Below are positions 46,865 through 56,465 of a stretch of 64,000 bases of DNA, one piece after another. The stretch comes from Aquimarina mycalae (lineage in GTDB: Bacteria > Bacteroidota > Bacteroidia > Flavobacteriales > Flavobacteriaceae), in contig NZ_JARYGY010000002.1 of assembly GCF_029906345.1 (NCBI RefSeq), forward strand, positions 649,901 to 713,900. The letters are read 5' to 3'. The translations under genes and the position numbers were made by a program. Within the stretch, counting starts at the first letter, position 1; the number at the start of each line of letters is the position of its first letter. Below the pieces are notes generated by a model. It was not told the DNA's origin. It saw only the letters and a list, made by a program, of their open reading frames with translations, and searched no databases.

Positions 46865-47464
46865 ATGAAGGAAAAAATAATTGAAAAAGCAAATGATATG
46901 TTTTTGAACTACGGTTTCAAAAGTGTTACCATGGATGATCTTGCTTCAGAAATGGGGATTTCTAAAAAAACTATCTATGCTCATTTTCAGAATAAAACCA
47001 AACTAGTAGAAGCTACTACAGATCATTTGTTCTGTACGATTAGTGATGGTATCGATGCTATTTTAGAGGAACAAAAAGAACCGATAGAGGAATTATATGC
47101 TATCAAAGCTTTTGTAATGTTTCATTTGAAGGATGAGAAAACATCTCCTCAATATCAACTTCAGAAATATTACCCCAAAATACATAGCAGCCTTAAAGTT
47201 AGACAGTTTGATACCATGCAAGAATGCGTTATCGAAAACCTGGAAAGAGGCATCCGAAAAGGTGTTTTTAGAGAAAATATTCGAGTTGAGATCATATCCA
47301 GGCTTTATTTTATGGGTATGACCGGGATAAAAGATCAGGAAATGTTTCCCAGACAAGTATTTCCTGTTTCAAAATTAATGACAGATTATTTAGAATATCA
47401 CATACGAGGTATTGCTACCGAAAAAGGATTAAAAATTTTAAACAAGCTAATAAAAGAACAATAA
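46865..47464 (+). CDS. TetR/AcrR family transcriptional regulator of the efflux operon
   Basis: This 199-residue protein has the TetR N-terminal helix-turn-helix (VTMDDLASEMGISKKTIYAH, about 21-40) and a C-terminal ligand-binding/dimer domain. It is the first gene of an operon followed three bases later by a TolC-type channel, then the adaptor and pump. It is very likely the local repressor, acting on the palindrome at 46800-46829 and being autoregulated. The inducer is unknown. Confidence 0.93.
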   Translation: MKEKIIEKANDMFLNYGFKSVTMDDLASEMGISKKTIYAHFQNKTKLVEATTDHLFCTISDGIDAILEEQKEPIEELYAIKAFVMFHLKDEKTSPQYQLQKYYPKIHSSLKVRQFDTMQECVIENLERGIRKGVFRENIRVEIISRLYFMGMTGIKDQEMFPRQVFPVSKLMTDYLEYHIRGIATEKGLKILNKLIKEQ

Positions 47465-47467
47465 ATT

Positions 47468-48889
47468 ATGAGAAACCACCTTTGGTCTTTATGTTTCTTT
47501 AGTCTATTCACGTTATCTGGTTTTGCACAAGAAACTCCAGTTTCTTCGCAATATTCATTTACGATGAATGAAGCTATTGAATTTGCACTAGAGAATAGTT
47601 ACCAGTCCATCAATGCAAGGCGTGATGTGGCGAAGGCCTTAAAACAAAAATGGGAAACCACAGCAACTGGTCTTCCGCAAATTAATGCAGCCATTGATTA
47701 TCAAAATCAGTTAAAACAACCAGTATCTTTATTACCTGCGTCTGCTTTTGATAATAGAGAAAGTACTATCAATACTGTAGAAGATTTTTTTGGATTGACT
47801 GCAAATGGCACTCCTGATCCTTTAGAAGGTTTTATCCCCGTTGTATTTGGAACCAAGCAACAACTTACAGCGAGTGCTACCTTATCACAATTGTTATTTG
47901 ACGGATCTTATCTTGTTGGTTTAGAAGCTGCAAAAAGTTTTCTACAATACAGCAATGATGCTCAGGAAAAAACGCTGATTAATGTTCGCGAAAGTGTAAT
48001 TAATGCGTACGGAAGTGTTTTAGTATCCGAAGAAAGTGTAAAAATTCTTCAAAACAATAAAGCCGCTTTAGAAAAAAACTATGAAGAAAGAAAAAAGATT
48101 TTTGAAAACGGTTTAGCAGAAGAAGAAGACGTAGAACAATTACAAATTACACTCCTACAGATTACTAATCAATTAAATAATGCAGAAAGGTTATCCAAAA
48201 TAGCATTACAAATGTTTAATCTTACGATTGGTGTTGATGTAGATTCCAATACTGTTCTATCCGATAATCTAGATAGCCTAACAATTAAAAATACGGATCA
48301 ATCGATAGGATTTACTCCTTTTAAAATAGAAAACAACATTGATTATAGATTAGGTTATTTATTGACAGAACAAAGAAGGTTAGAATTAAAATTAGAAAAA
48401 AGTAAAGCACTACCTTCTCTTTCTGCATTTGTTAACTATGGCACACAAGCTAATAGTGATTCTTTTACATTTTTGGATAGTGAGCAACGCTGGTTTCAAT
48501 CATCTATATTAGGAGTTAGTCTTAACATACCTATTTTTAGTTCCTTAGGAAGAAGTGCTAAAACACAAAGAGCAAGAATTGCTTTCGAACAAGCAAACAC
48601 ATCTTTTATTGAAGCACAACAACAAATTCAACTTCAATATAATAGTACTGTAAGTGATTATCAACTTTCTCTGGAAACCTACGATACATCAAAACAAAAT
48701 CTGGCACTAGCAGAAAGAATAGAAAACAAAAATCAAATCAAATACAATGAAGGATTAGCTTCTAGTTTTGAATTACGACAAGCACAATTACAATTATACA
48801 GCGTGCAACAAGAAGTACTTCAAGCAATGTTAACCATCATAAATAATAAAGCCAAACTGGAATCAATTATAAATACACCTAATAATTAA
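47468..48889 (+). CDS. TolC family outer-membrane efflux channel
   Basis: The 473-residue protein has a signal peptide (ending SGFAQ) and the duplicated OEP repeat: long coiled-coil helices with short beta segments (NEAIEFALENSYQSINARRD; QLQYNSTVSDYQLSLETYDT). It forms the outer-membrane duct of a tripartite pump. It starts three bases after the regulator stop and precedes the adaptor by 8 bp. Confidence 0.93.
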   Translation: MRNHLWSLCFFSLFTLSGFAQETPVSSQYSFTMNEAIEFALENSYQSINARRDVAKALKQKWETTATGLPQINAAIDYQNQLKQPVSLLPASAFDNRESTINTVEDFFGLTANGTPDPLEGFIPVVFGTKQQLTASATLSQLLFDGSYLVGLEAAKSFLQYSNDAQEKTLINVRESVINAYGSVLVSEESVKILQNNKAALEKNYEERKKIFENGLAEEEDVEQLQITLLQITNQLNNAERLSKIALQMFNLTIGVDVDSNTVLSDNLDSLTIKNTDQSIGFTPFKIENNIDYRLGYLLTEQRRLELKLEKSKALPSLSAFVNYGTQANSDSFTFLDSEQRWFQSSILGVSLNIPIFSSLGRSAKTQRARIAFEQANTSFIEAQQQIQLQYNSTVSDYQLSLETYDTSKQNLALAERIENKNQIKYNEGLASSFELRQAQLQLYSVQQEVLQAMLTIINNKAKLESIINTPNN

Positions 48890-48897
48890 ATATACCC

Positions 48898-50064
48898 ATG
48901 AAAAAGATACTTATCATATTATCTGCATTCCTTCTTATAGTTTCTTGTGGGCAAGAAGGCGCAAAATCTATAGACAAAGTCATCGAAAAAGGTGATCTTA
49001 AAGCAATACGTGCCAAAAGAAGTGAAGTTGTAGCCGAACAACAAGCCGTTGCGGACAAATTAAAACAGTTGGATGAAGCTATCGCATCTCTTGATACCAT
49101 CAAAAAACTTCCTTTGGTAACTACCATAGTAGCTAAAGATTCTCTTTTCAATCATTATCTGGAATTACAAGGTAGTGTAGAAACCAAAAAGAATATTGTA
49201 CTATATCCTGAAACTTCAGGAACATTAGTAAGAGTATTAGTAAAAGAAGGACAAAGAGTTTCTAAAGGTCAAATACTTGCTCGAATTGATGATGGCGGTC
49301 TTAGTCAACAAGTAGCACAAATGGAGGTGCAAGCAGAATTAGCAAAAACTACATATGAGCGTCAGAAAAAACTATGGGAACAAAAAATAGGTTCTGAAAT
49401 TCAATACCTACAGGCTAAGACTAGTTATGAGTCTGCTAAAAACGGAGTTGGACAGATGAAACGTCAATTAGCAAAGTCTACAGTAAGCGCTCCTTTTTCT
49501 GGAATCGTGGATGACATTATTGCAGAACAAGGTAGTGTCGTAGCTCCTGGACAAACGGAATTAATTCGTATTGTGAATCTAGATGACATGTACATAGAAG
49601 TAGAAGTTCCTGAAAGTTATATCGCAAATATTGTAAAAGGTAAAGAAGCAAAAGTACATTTCCCTATACTGGGTAAAACTATTGATACCAAAATTAGACA
49701 GGTTGGAAATTACATCAACCCTAATAACAGATCTTTTACCGTAGAAGTTGCTGTTCCTAACAAAGAAGGAGTTATCAAGCCTAATCTAACAGCTAAGGTA
49801 AAGATCAATGATTATACCAGTGAAAAAGCAATTTTGATCCCACAAAGTATAATTTCAGAAAACTCAGAAGGAGATCAGTATACCTATGTAACTTCAGGTA
49901 TTGATGCCAAAAACATTGCAGAAGCTAAAAGAGTTATTGTAAAAACTGGAAAAACACAAGGTGATCTTATTGAAATATTAGACGGGATTAGTAGCGGAGA
50001 TGCTATTATTAGCGAAGGTGCCAGAAGTGTTAAGGATGGTCAAAAAGTAGAAATTATAAACTAA
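48898..50064 (+). CDS. Efflux RND periplasmic adaptor (membrane fusion protein)
   Basis: The 388-residue lipoprotein (lipobox IVSCGQ, Cys17) begins with a coiled-coil N-terminal extension (about 30-60) and continues with the HlyD/AcrA core: biotinyl-lipoyl halves (VLVKEGQRVSKGQILARID; VSAPFSGIVDDIIAEQGSVV), a helical hairpin between them and beta-barrel and membrane-proximal domains. It links the inner-membrane pump to the TolC-type channel. A five-base gap separates it from the pump gene. Confidence 0.94.
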   Translation: MKKILIILSAFLLIVSCGQEGAKSIDKVIEKGDLKAIRAKRSEVVAEQQAVADKLKQLDEAIASLDTIKKLPLVTTIVAKDSLFNHYLELQGSVETKKNIVLYPETSGTLVRVLVKEGQRVSKGQILARIDDGGLSQQVAQMEVQAELAKTTYERQKKLWEQKIGSEIQYLQAKTSYESAKNGVGQMKRQLAKSTVSAPFSGIVDDIIAEQGSVVAPGQTELIRIVNLDDMYIEVEVPESYIANIVKGKEAKVHFPILGKTIDTKIRQVGNYINPNNRSFTVEVAVPNKEGVIKPNLTAKVKINDYTSEKAILIPQSIISENSEGDQYTYVTSGIDAKNIAEAKRVIVKTGKTQGDLIEILDGISSGDAIISEGARSVKDGQKVEIIN

Positions 50065-50069
50065 ATCCT

Positions 50070-53000
50070 ATGGAAGTTAATAAGAAAAAGGTAGATAAGG
50101 AATTTAGATTATCATCCTGGGCAATAGATAACCCAACCACAATCTATGTAATGATTGGTATTTTCTTGGTGTTAGGTTTATCTGCATATTTTTCAATGCC
50201 AAGAGAGAATTTTCCTGAAATCAATGAAACCAAAATTTACATAAGTGTTCCTTATCCTGGTAACACCTCTGAAGATATAGAACGATTAATAGTTGACCCT
50301 TTAGAAGATAAACTAAAAAACGTTAGTAACGTAGTAGAAATTGTATCTACTTCTCAAGAGGATTATGGTATTATTACAGTAGAATTTGATGAAGATCTTA
50401 CGGTTGCAGAAGCCAAACAAAAGGTAAAGGATGAGGTAGATTCTGAAAAATCTAACGAGGACTGGCCCACATTTAATGGTGCCAAAGTAGAACCTAATGT
50501 TTTTGATTTAAGTATCTCTGAAGAGACTCCGATCATGAATATTAATATTACAGGAGATTATCCTGTAGAAAAGTTAAAGCTATTCGGAGAATACCTCGAG
50601 GATGAGATCGAAGACTTGAAAGAAATTAAAGGTGTTGATATTCGTGGAGCTCAGGAAAAAGAAGTCGAAGTTGCTGTAGATATATATAAAATGATGGCGG
50701 CAAAAGTGAGTTTTGACGATGTGCTTAATACCATCAGAAATGGAAACGTTACTATGTCTGCTGGAAATATGATTAGTAGTGGGCAAAGAAGAACGATTAG
50801 AATACTTGGTGAAATTGATCAACCTTCAGAGTTAGATAATTTCGTAGTTAAATCGCAGAATGGTGCAGTGTATTTACGTGATATCGCCAAAGTAACCTTT
50901 AGAGAAGAGGATAAAACCACTTACGCTAGAGAGTTTGGTGACAATGTTGTAATGCTAGAGGTTAAAAAACGTTCTGGTAAAAATATGGTAGAAGCTGCAG
51001 AAAAGATCGGTCTAATTGTAGAAGATGCCGAAAAAAATGTATTCCCAACAGATCTAAATATTAGTATCGCTAATGACCAATCTTCTAAAACCATAAATCA
51101 AGTTGATGACCTGGTTAACAATATTATTTTTGGGATTATATTGGTAGTTGGAGTATTGATGTTCTTTTTAGGGTTTAGAAATGCATTATTCGTTGGTTTT
51201 GCAATCCCAATGTCTATGTTTATGTCATTTATGATTCTATCGTTACTTGGATATACCATGAATACCATGATCCTTTTTGGATTAATTATGGGATTAGGGA
51301 TGTTGGTTGATAATGGAATTGTAGTAGTAGAAAATGTATTCAGGTTGATGGAAGAAGAAGGAATGTCTCGTACTGAAGCTGCTAAAAAAGGAATTGGTGA
51401 AATTGCTTTTCCAATAATTATTTCAACACTAACCACTGTTGCGGCATTTGTACCTCTAGGGTTATGGCCAGGAGTGATGGGGCAGTTTATGATCTATTTC
51501 CCAATAACTCTTTCTGTAGTGTTAGGTTCCTCATTATTTGTGGCAATATTTATTAATTCCATGTTGGTATCCCAATTTATGGAAATTGGAGAAAAAGTAT
51601 TGACCATTAAGCAATTAATTAGAATAAGTTTAATCCTTGGTGGATTCGGAATCTTTATTCTTATCGTTGGAGGACCCGTTAGAGGCTTAGGTTCTTTAAT
51701 GATATTTACAGCCATCATGTTCTGGGTGTATCGTTTTTTACTAAAAAATGCGGCAAACTTCTTTCAGAAGCGAATTTTGACTTGGTTAGAAAATAGCTAT
51801 CAACGTTTTCTTTCGTTTGCTTTAAGAGGATGGCGTACGTATGCATTTATTATTGGAACATTCCTTTTACTATTTATTGTATTTGCAATGTTTGGGGCAT
51901 CCGTAGGAAGTCAACGTACCAAAATTGAATTTTTTCCAGACAATACGCCAAACCAGATCATTGTCTATATTGAATATCCTCAAGGAACAGATATTAAGAA
52001 AACTAATAAGATCACCAAAGAAATTGAAAACAGAGTCTATGCAGTCATTAATGATGAAGAATATGTAGAAGGTAAAGATTATAATTTCTTAGTAGAAGCT
52101 GCAGTCTCACAAGTAGGTGAGGGAGCTGGAAATCCACTAACAGACGGAGGAAGTAGTGCAGAAATGCCTCATAGAGCCAAAATTATAGCGGCAATGAGAG
52201 AGTATAAATTCCGAAAAGGAAAAGACTCTGAAATACTACGTCAAAAAGTACAAAACACATTAAAAGGAATTTATCCTGGTGTTGCAATATCTGTAGAAAA
52301 AGATGCCGTTGGTCCTCCTGCTGGATATCCTATTAATATAGAAATCGAAGGTTCTGATTACGATGAATTGATTACTGTAGCAGAAAAAATGCGAAATTTC
52401 ATCAACGAAAAAAATATTCCAGGAATAGAAGAATTAAAAATTGATGTTAACAAAGGAAAACCTGCAATGCAAGTAGTAGTAGATAGAGAAAAGGCGGGAG
52501 AACTTGGAGTAGCTGCAGGACAGGTAGGCAATCAATTAAGACGTTCAATTTTTGGGGAAAAAGCAGGTGTTTATAAAAAAGATGGTGAAGATTATGATAT
52601 CTATGTTCGTTTTGACGAAGACAATCGATATAATACAAGTGCTTTGTTTAACCAAAATATCACTTTTAGAGATCAGGCGTCTGGTAAACTTAAAGAAATT
52701 CCTGTTTCAGCGGTAGCTTCTCAAAAAAACACTTCTTCATTTAGTGCTGTAAAACATAAAGACACTAAACGTGTAGTAACAGTGTATTCTGGATTACAAC
52801 CTGGATTTACAGATGCTGGAGCCATTGTAGCTCAAATACAGACAGAAATGGCTAGTTTTACTAATTTACCAACAGGTGTTAAGATTGATTATACGGGTCA
52901 GATAGAAGAGCAAAATAAACAAATGACTTTTTTGATGGGTGCTTTCTTTACTGGACTTGGATTAATTATGCTAATCCTTATTTTTCAATTTAGTTCTATC

Positions 53001-53570
53001 TCTAAACCTACGATTATTATGATCGCTATATTCCTAAGTTTCATAGGAGTGTTTGGTGGCATTATAATTACAGGAGCAGCTTTTGTAATTATGATGACTA
53101 TGATGGGGATTATTTCTCTTGCTGGAATTGTAGTGAATAATGGAGTGGTACTATTAGACTATACTCAACTATTAATAGATCGTAAAAAGGTAGAACTCAA
53201 TATTCCCGAAAATGAATTACTTGCAAATGATGAAGTAATGAAATTAATTGTAAAAGGAGGAAGAGCACGTCTTAGACCAGTAATATTAACTGCAATCACT
53301 ACAGTATTGGGATTGATTCCTTTAGCGGTTGGTTTTAATATTGACTTCTTCTCGTTATTTACAGAATTTGATCCTAAAATCTATATCGGAGGAGATAATG
53401 TAATCTTCTGGGGACCATTGGCGTGGGCAGTAATTTACGGATTGATCATTGCCACCTTCTTAACACTTATTATTGTTCCTTGTTTATTCTTTATTGTACA
53501 TAAGATTAAAGTGAGGTTTCGCAGAAAAAAAAGCGTCCCAACTGAAACACCAGTTACCGCTACTGTGTAA
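50070..53570 (+). CDS. RND multidrug/solute efflux pump (HAE1-like)
   Basis: This 1166-residue inner-membrane pump has the AcrB-like duplicated plan: twelve helices and two large periplasmic domains (about 45-340 and 640-900). The transmembrane relay segment GLIMGLGMLVDNGIVVVENV contains the conserved aspartate (a DD/DN variant), and the second half has MGIISLAGIVVNNGVVLLDY. It is about 100 residues longer than E. coli AcrB, mostly because of an insert between TM6 and TM7 and near the C-terminus. It completes a TetR-regulated tripartite system. The substrate range is unknown. Confidence 0.95.
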   Translation: MEVNKKKVDKEFRLSSWAIDNPTTIYVMIGIFLVLGLSAYFSMPRENFPEINETKIYISVPYPGNTSEDIERLIVDPLEDKLKNVSNVVEIVSTSQEDYGIITVEFDEDLTVAEAKQKVKDEVDSEKSNEDWPTFNGAKVEPNVFDLSISEETPIMNINITGDYPVEKLKLFGEYLEDEIEDLKEIKGVDIRGAQEKEVEVAVDIYKMMAAKVSFDDVLNTIRNGNVTMSAGNMISSGQRRTIRILGEIDQPSELDNFVVKSQNGAVYLRDIAKVTFREEDKTTYAREFGDNVVMLEVKKRSGKNMVEAAEKIGLIVEDAEKNVFPTDLNISIANDQSSKTINQVDDLVNNIIFGIILVVGVLMFFLGFRNALFVGFAIPMSMFMSFMILSLLGYTMNTMILFGLIMGLGMLVDNGIVVVENVFRLMEEEGMSRTEAAKKGIGEIAFPIIISTLTTVAAFVPLGLWPGVMGQFMIYFPITLSVVLGSSLFVAIFINSMLVSQFMEIGEKVLTIKQLIRISLILGGFGIFILIVGGPVRGLGSLMIFTAIMFWVYRFLLKNAANFFQKRILTWLENSYQRFLSFALRGWRTYAFIIGTFLLLFIVFAMFGASVGSQRTKIEFFPDNTPNQIIVYIEYPQGTDIKKTNKITKEIENRVYAVINDEEYVEGKDYNFLVEAAVSQVGEGAGNPLTDGGSSAEMPHRAKIIAAMREYKFRKGKDSEILRQKVQNTLKGIYPGVAISVEKDAVGPPAGYPINIEIEGSDYDELITVAEKMRNFINEKNIPGIEELKIDVNKGKPAMQVVVDREKAGELGVAAGQVGNQLRRSIFGEKAGVYKKDGEDYDIYVRFDEDNRYNTSALFNQNITFRDQASGKLKEIPVSAVASQKNTSSFSAVKHKDTKRVVTVYSGLQPGFTDAGAIVAQIQTEMASFTNLPTGVKIDYTGQIEEQNKQMTFLMGAFFTGLGLIMLILIFQFSSISKPTIIMIAIFLSFIGVFGGIIITGAAFVIMMTMMGIISLAGIVVNNGVVLLDYTQLLIDRKKVELNIPENELLANDEVMKLIVKGGRARLRPVILTAITTVLGLIPLAVGFNIDFFSLFTEFDPKIYIGGDNVIFWGPLAWAVIYGLIIATFLTLIIVPCLFFIVHKIKVRFRRKKSVPTETPVTATV

Positions 53571-53593
53571 ACGTCTTTAACAAGCTTTAATCT

Positions 53594-53632
53594 AAAAACC
53601 ATCTTGGAGTTGAACTCTAAGATGGTTTTTTT
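53594..53632 (+). terminator. Terminator of the efflux operon
   Basis: The stem aaaccatctt..gagt / actc..aagatggttt closes on a tga loop and is followed by seven T. It lies 24 bp past the pump stop. Confidence 0.9.
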
Positions 53633-53896
53633 ATGGTACTAAAAAGTAATGATGTATCAGAGGAAAATTTCATAATTAAGGGTAACATTTTCATCCTTTA
53701 AGACACTTACTTATATAGATCGTATTTCTATGCAGTAATTATGTATTAATTAAAGACACATAACTCCACAAAAAAAGGTGGGAAAAAATCTTTACTGATA
53801 GCGTTAATTAGAATGGTCAAAATAGGTAACATAAACATTTTAACAAGTATTCACCTACAAGCTATTGTTAACACGCTTATTATTAAGTTTTTCGAC
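53633..53896. other. Leader region before the toxin-locus promoter
   Basis: An AT-rich, gene-free stretch between the efflux terminator and the promoter at 53897. No convincing frame, tRNA or repeat was seen. It could hold upstream regulatory sites for the toxin operon. Confidence 0.4.
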
Positions 53897-53926
53897 TTGT
53901 TTTTTGCGGAAATTATAGTATTTTTG
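53897..53926 (+). promoter_or_regulatory. Strong candidate promoter of the barrel/TANFOR-toxin operon
   Basis: TTG at 53897-53899 and a perfect TATTTTTG at 53919-53926 are spaced 19 bp, a full match to the Bacteroidota consensus. The TTG start codon at 53950 lies 23 bp downstream. Confidence 0.75.
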
Positions 53927-53949
53927 CAAGCTAAAATTCAGCCCCTATA

Positions 53950-56442
53950 TTGAAGAAAACATTACTCCTACTACTGCTTAACATTACTTTTGTAGCCTTC
54001 GGTCAAAATTTAGATCAAATAGGTAAAGCTCCTTTGGTTAAAATTAATGGAGGTGTTTCTGCCAATTCTGTGTATTATAATGGAACAGCAAACAGAGAAC
54101 CTTTTACGTATTTCCTTAATGGTAATCTGAATTTTAATATTAGCGGGATCTATAATATTCCTTTATCATTTTCATACACCAATCAGGATTTTGCATATAG
54201 TACACCTTTTAAAATTAATCGGTTAAGTATCCATCCGTCCTACAAATGGGTTGCTACTCATATTGGAGATGTAGCCATGACTTTTTCTCCGTATACAGTT
54301 AGCGGTCATCAATTTACAGGTTTTGGTACTGATCTTACACCTAATGGACCTTTTAAAATCAGCGCATTATACGGTAGATTCCTAAAACCTACAGAATATA
54401 ATGAGGAAGTTCCTGAAGCTATTCCTGCCTACAAAAGAATAGGGTATGGATTAAAAACATCCTATGATTTCAGCAGATTTTCTGTGGGATTAATATTTTT
54501 CAAAGCCAAAGACGAAGCATCTTCATTAGATATCCCTATTCCAGAAGATCTAAATATTGACCCCAAAGAAAATCTTGTAGTCAGCTTAGCATCTTCAATT
54601 GAAGTTACTAAAGGATTGAGTTTTAATGTAGAAGTTGCACAAAGCGCTGTTACAGAAAACCTGGAAGATCAGGAAACAGATTCTAATACCAATGTATTAG
54701 GGTTTTTGATTAACGAAAGAGCTTCAACAGAATATTATACCGCTTTTAATGCAGATGTGACCTATTCTTTTGGAAAAGGAAGTCTAGGTGTAGGATACGA
54801 AAGAATTGATCCTCAATACAGAACTTTTGGAGCCTATTTCTTTAATAATGATCTCGAGAATATCACGGTAAACGCTTCTCAGGAATTATTTAATAGTCGC
54901 GTATCCCTTGCCGTGAATGCAGGATTACAAAGAGATGATCTTAAGAATGAAAAAGAATCACAATCCAATAGAGTTGTTGCTGCCATCAATGCCAATATTA
55001 AAGTATCAGATCGATTTAATATTGCAGCATCCTATTCTAATTTTCAATCCTATACTAATATTAGAACAGCTTTTGATGTAATCAACGAAGTAGATCCGCT
55101 ACAAAACTTAGATACCTTGGATTTTAAACAAGTATCGCAGAATGCTTCTCTTAATCTTGGGTATATATTATCTCAAAGCAAACAAAAACAACAAAACGTT
55201 GGACTTAATCTAACATATCAAACCACCAAAGACGAACAAGGAACTGCGGATGCCACTAATAATAAAACAGACTTTTATAATGCAGGAGCAAACTATTCTA
55301 TTGCATATCCAGAACGTGCGTTGACCATTAGTGGTGCGGTGAATGCAGCATATAATGTCATCGAAGAGAATGATGCCTTAACCTATGGTCCAACCTTATC
55401 TGTAAATAAACAGTTCTTTGACAAAAAACTAAGAACTGGCCTTTCTGCTTCCTACAATGAAAGTCTAACCAATGGAGACTCTCAAGGAAATGTAATGAAT
55501 TTTAGAGCAAATGCAAGTTATGTATATAAAGAAAAACATAACCTTAATCTCAATGCATTGACCTTATTTAGAAATACAGCAAACACTTCTAGCAACAACG
55601 ATTTCACAGTTACTTTGGGATATAGTTATTCTTTTGATGTTAAAAAGATTGATGCCCGTTTTAAAAGGAGAAGTGCGGACGATGCTGTTGAAAAAGCACA
55701 ACAAGAAACCTCAAAAGATACACTGCAAAAACTTGAAGAAAAGCTCGAAAAAGAAAAAATTGAGAAACAAAATTATTATAGATTCCGATATAGAGGCGAA
55801 ATCTATGATAATAATTCTGCTCTGGTAGCAGACCAAATAGAAGCTACTGTTCGGAAAGAATACTATGACAAAGAAGATGCTTTCTCTAAAGATCAATTAA
55901 AAACATTATTTGCCAGTTTAAAAGAAAAGGCAAGAAATGATGATGATTTCAAAAACCTGGCAATTGACTTTTTGGACAGTGTCTATCTTAGAAAAGATTA
56001 CATTCCTGTATATCAAAAACGATTACAACTTGTTTTGATTAGCTTACAAAAAGAGCTACGTAGTAAAGATCAACAAATGAAGGATGTGTATGCTAAAACT
56101 AAATTCGAATTAGAAAATCATCCATTGCATTTGCTTAGTGAATCCGAAAGAAATGCTACTACAGAAGAAGCGCAATTCGAATATATGAAGATGAGCACAA
56201 AATATAGAGTTGAAGGTGAACGATTTGAATCCTACCTCTTCTTACGAATAGAAATTGAAAAGCTATTGAATGGTAACACCATTGTCAAAAACAACAGTAA
56301 CATCAAACAAATCAAAGAATTAACTCAGGAAGAAACATTCAGAATGCATTCTGAAAAGAAAGATTTAGAAAAAATTAATATATATTTAGAGGAACAAATT
56401 ATCATCTATTTTGATAAACAATATCGAAGTTCGGATAACTAG
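53950..56442 (+). CDS. Outer-membrane barrel protein with C-terminal coiled coil; partner of the giant toxin
   Basis: This 830-residue protein uses a TTG start (no ATG fits the signal peptide MKKTLLLLLLNITFVAFGQ). Residues 20-555 consist of alternating beta strands with Gly/Asn turns, suggesting a large outer-membrane barrel (about 30 strands by eye). Residues 565-830 are a highly charged helical region with a coiled coil near 570-600 (AQQETSKDTLQKLEEKLEKE), probably periplasmic. No POTRA or TonB box was recognised. It is 23 bp upstream of the 2097-residue toxin-like gene and shares its promoter, which suggests that it exports, anchors or displays that protein. I do not recognise a named family. 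Confidence 0.8.
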   Translation: MKKTLLLLLLNITFVAFGQNLDQIGKAPLVKINGGVSANSVYYNGTANREPFTYFLNGNLNFNISGIYNIPLSFSYTNQDFAYSTPFKINRLSIHPSYKWVATHIGDVAMTFSPYTVSGHQFTGFGTDLTPNGPFKISALYGRFLKPTEYNEEVPEAIPAYKRIGYGLKTSYDFSRFSVGLIFFKAKDEASSLDIPIPEDLNIDPKENLVVSLASSIEVTKGLSFNVEVAQSAVTENLEDQETDSNTNVLGFLINERASTEYYTAFNADVTYSFGKGSLGVGYERIDPQYRTFGAYFFNNDLENITVNASQELFNSRVSLAVNAGLQRDDLKNEKESQSNRVVAAINANIKVSDRFNIAASYSNFQSYTNIRTAFDVINEVDPLQNLDTLDFKQVSQNASLNLGYILSQSKQKQQNVGLNLTYQTTKDEQGTADATNNKTDFYNAGANYSIAYPERALTISGAVNAAYNVIEENDALTYGPTLSVNKQFFDKKLRTGLSASYNESLTNGDSQGNVMNFRANASYVYKEKHNLNLNALTLFRNTANTSSNNDFTVTLGYSYSFDVKKIDARFKRRSADDAVEKAQQETSKDTLQKLEEKLEKEKIEKQNYYRFRYRGEIYDNNSALVADQIEATVRKEYYDKEDAFSKDQLKTLFASLKEKARNDDDFKNLAIDFLDSVYLRKDYIPVYQKRLQLVLISLQKELRSKDQQMKDVYAKTKFELENHPLHLLSESERNATTEEAQFEYMKMSTKYRVEGERFESYLFLRIEIEKLLNGNTIVKNNSNIKQIKELTQEETFRMHSEKKDLEKINIYLEEQIIIYFDKQYRSSDN

Positions 56443-56465
56443 TTGGTAATTCCCCAAAATTACAT

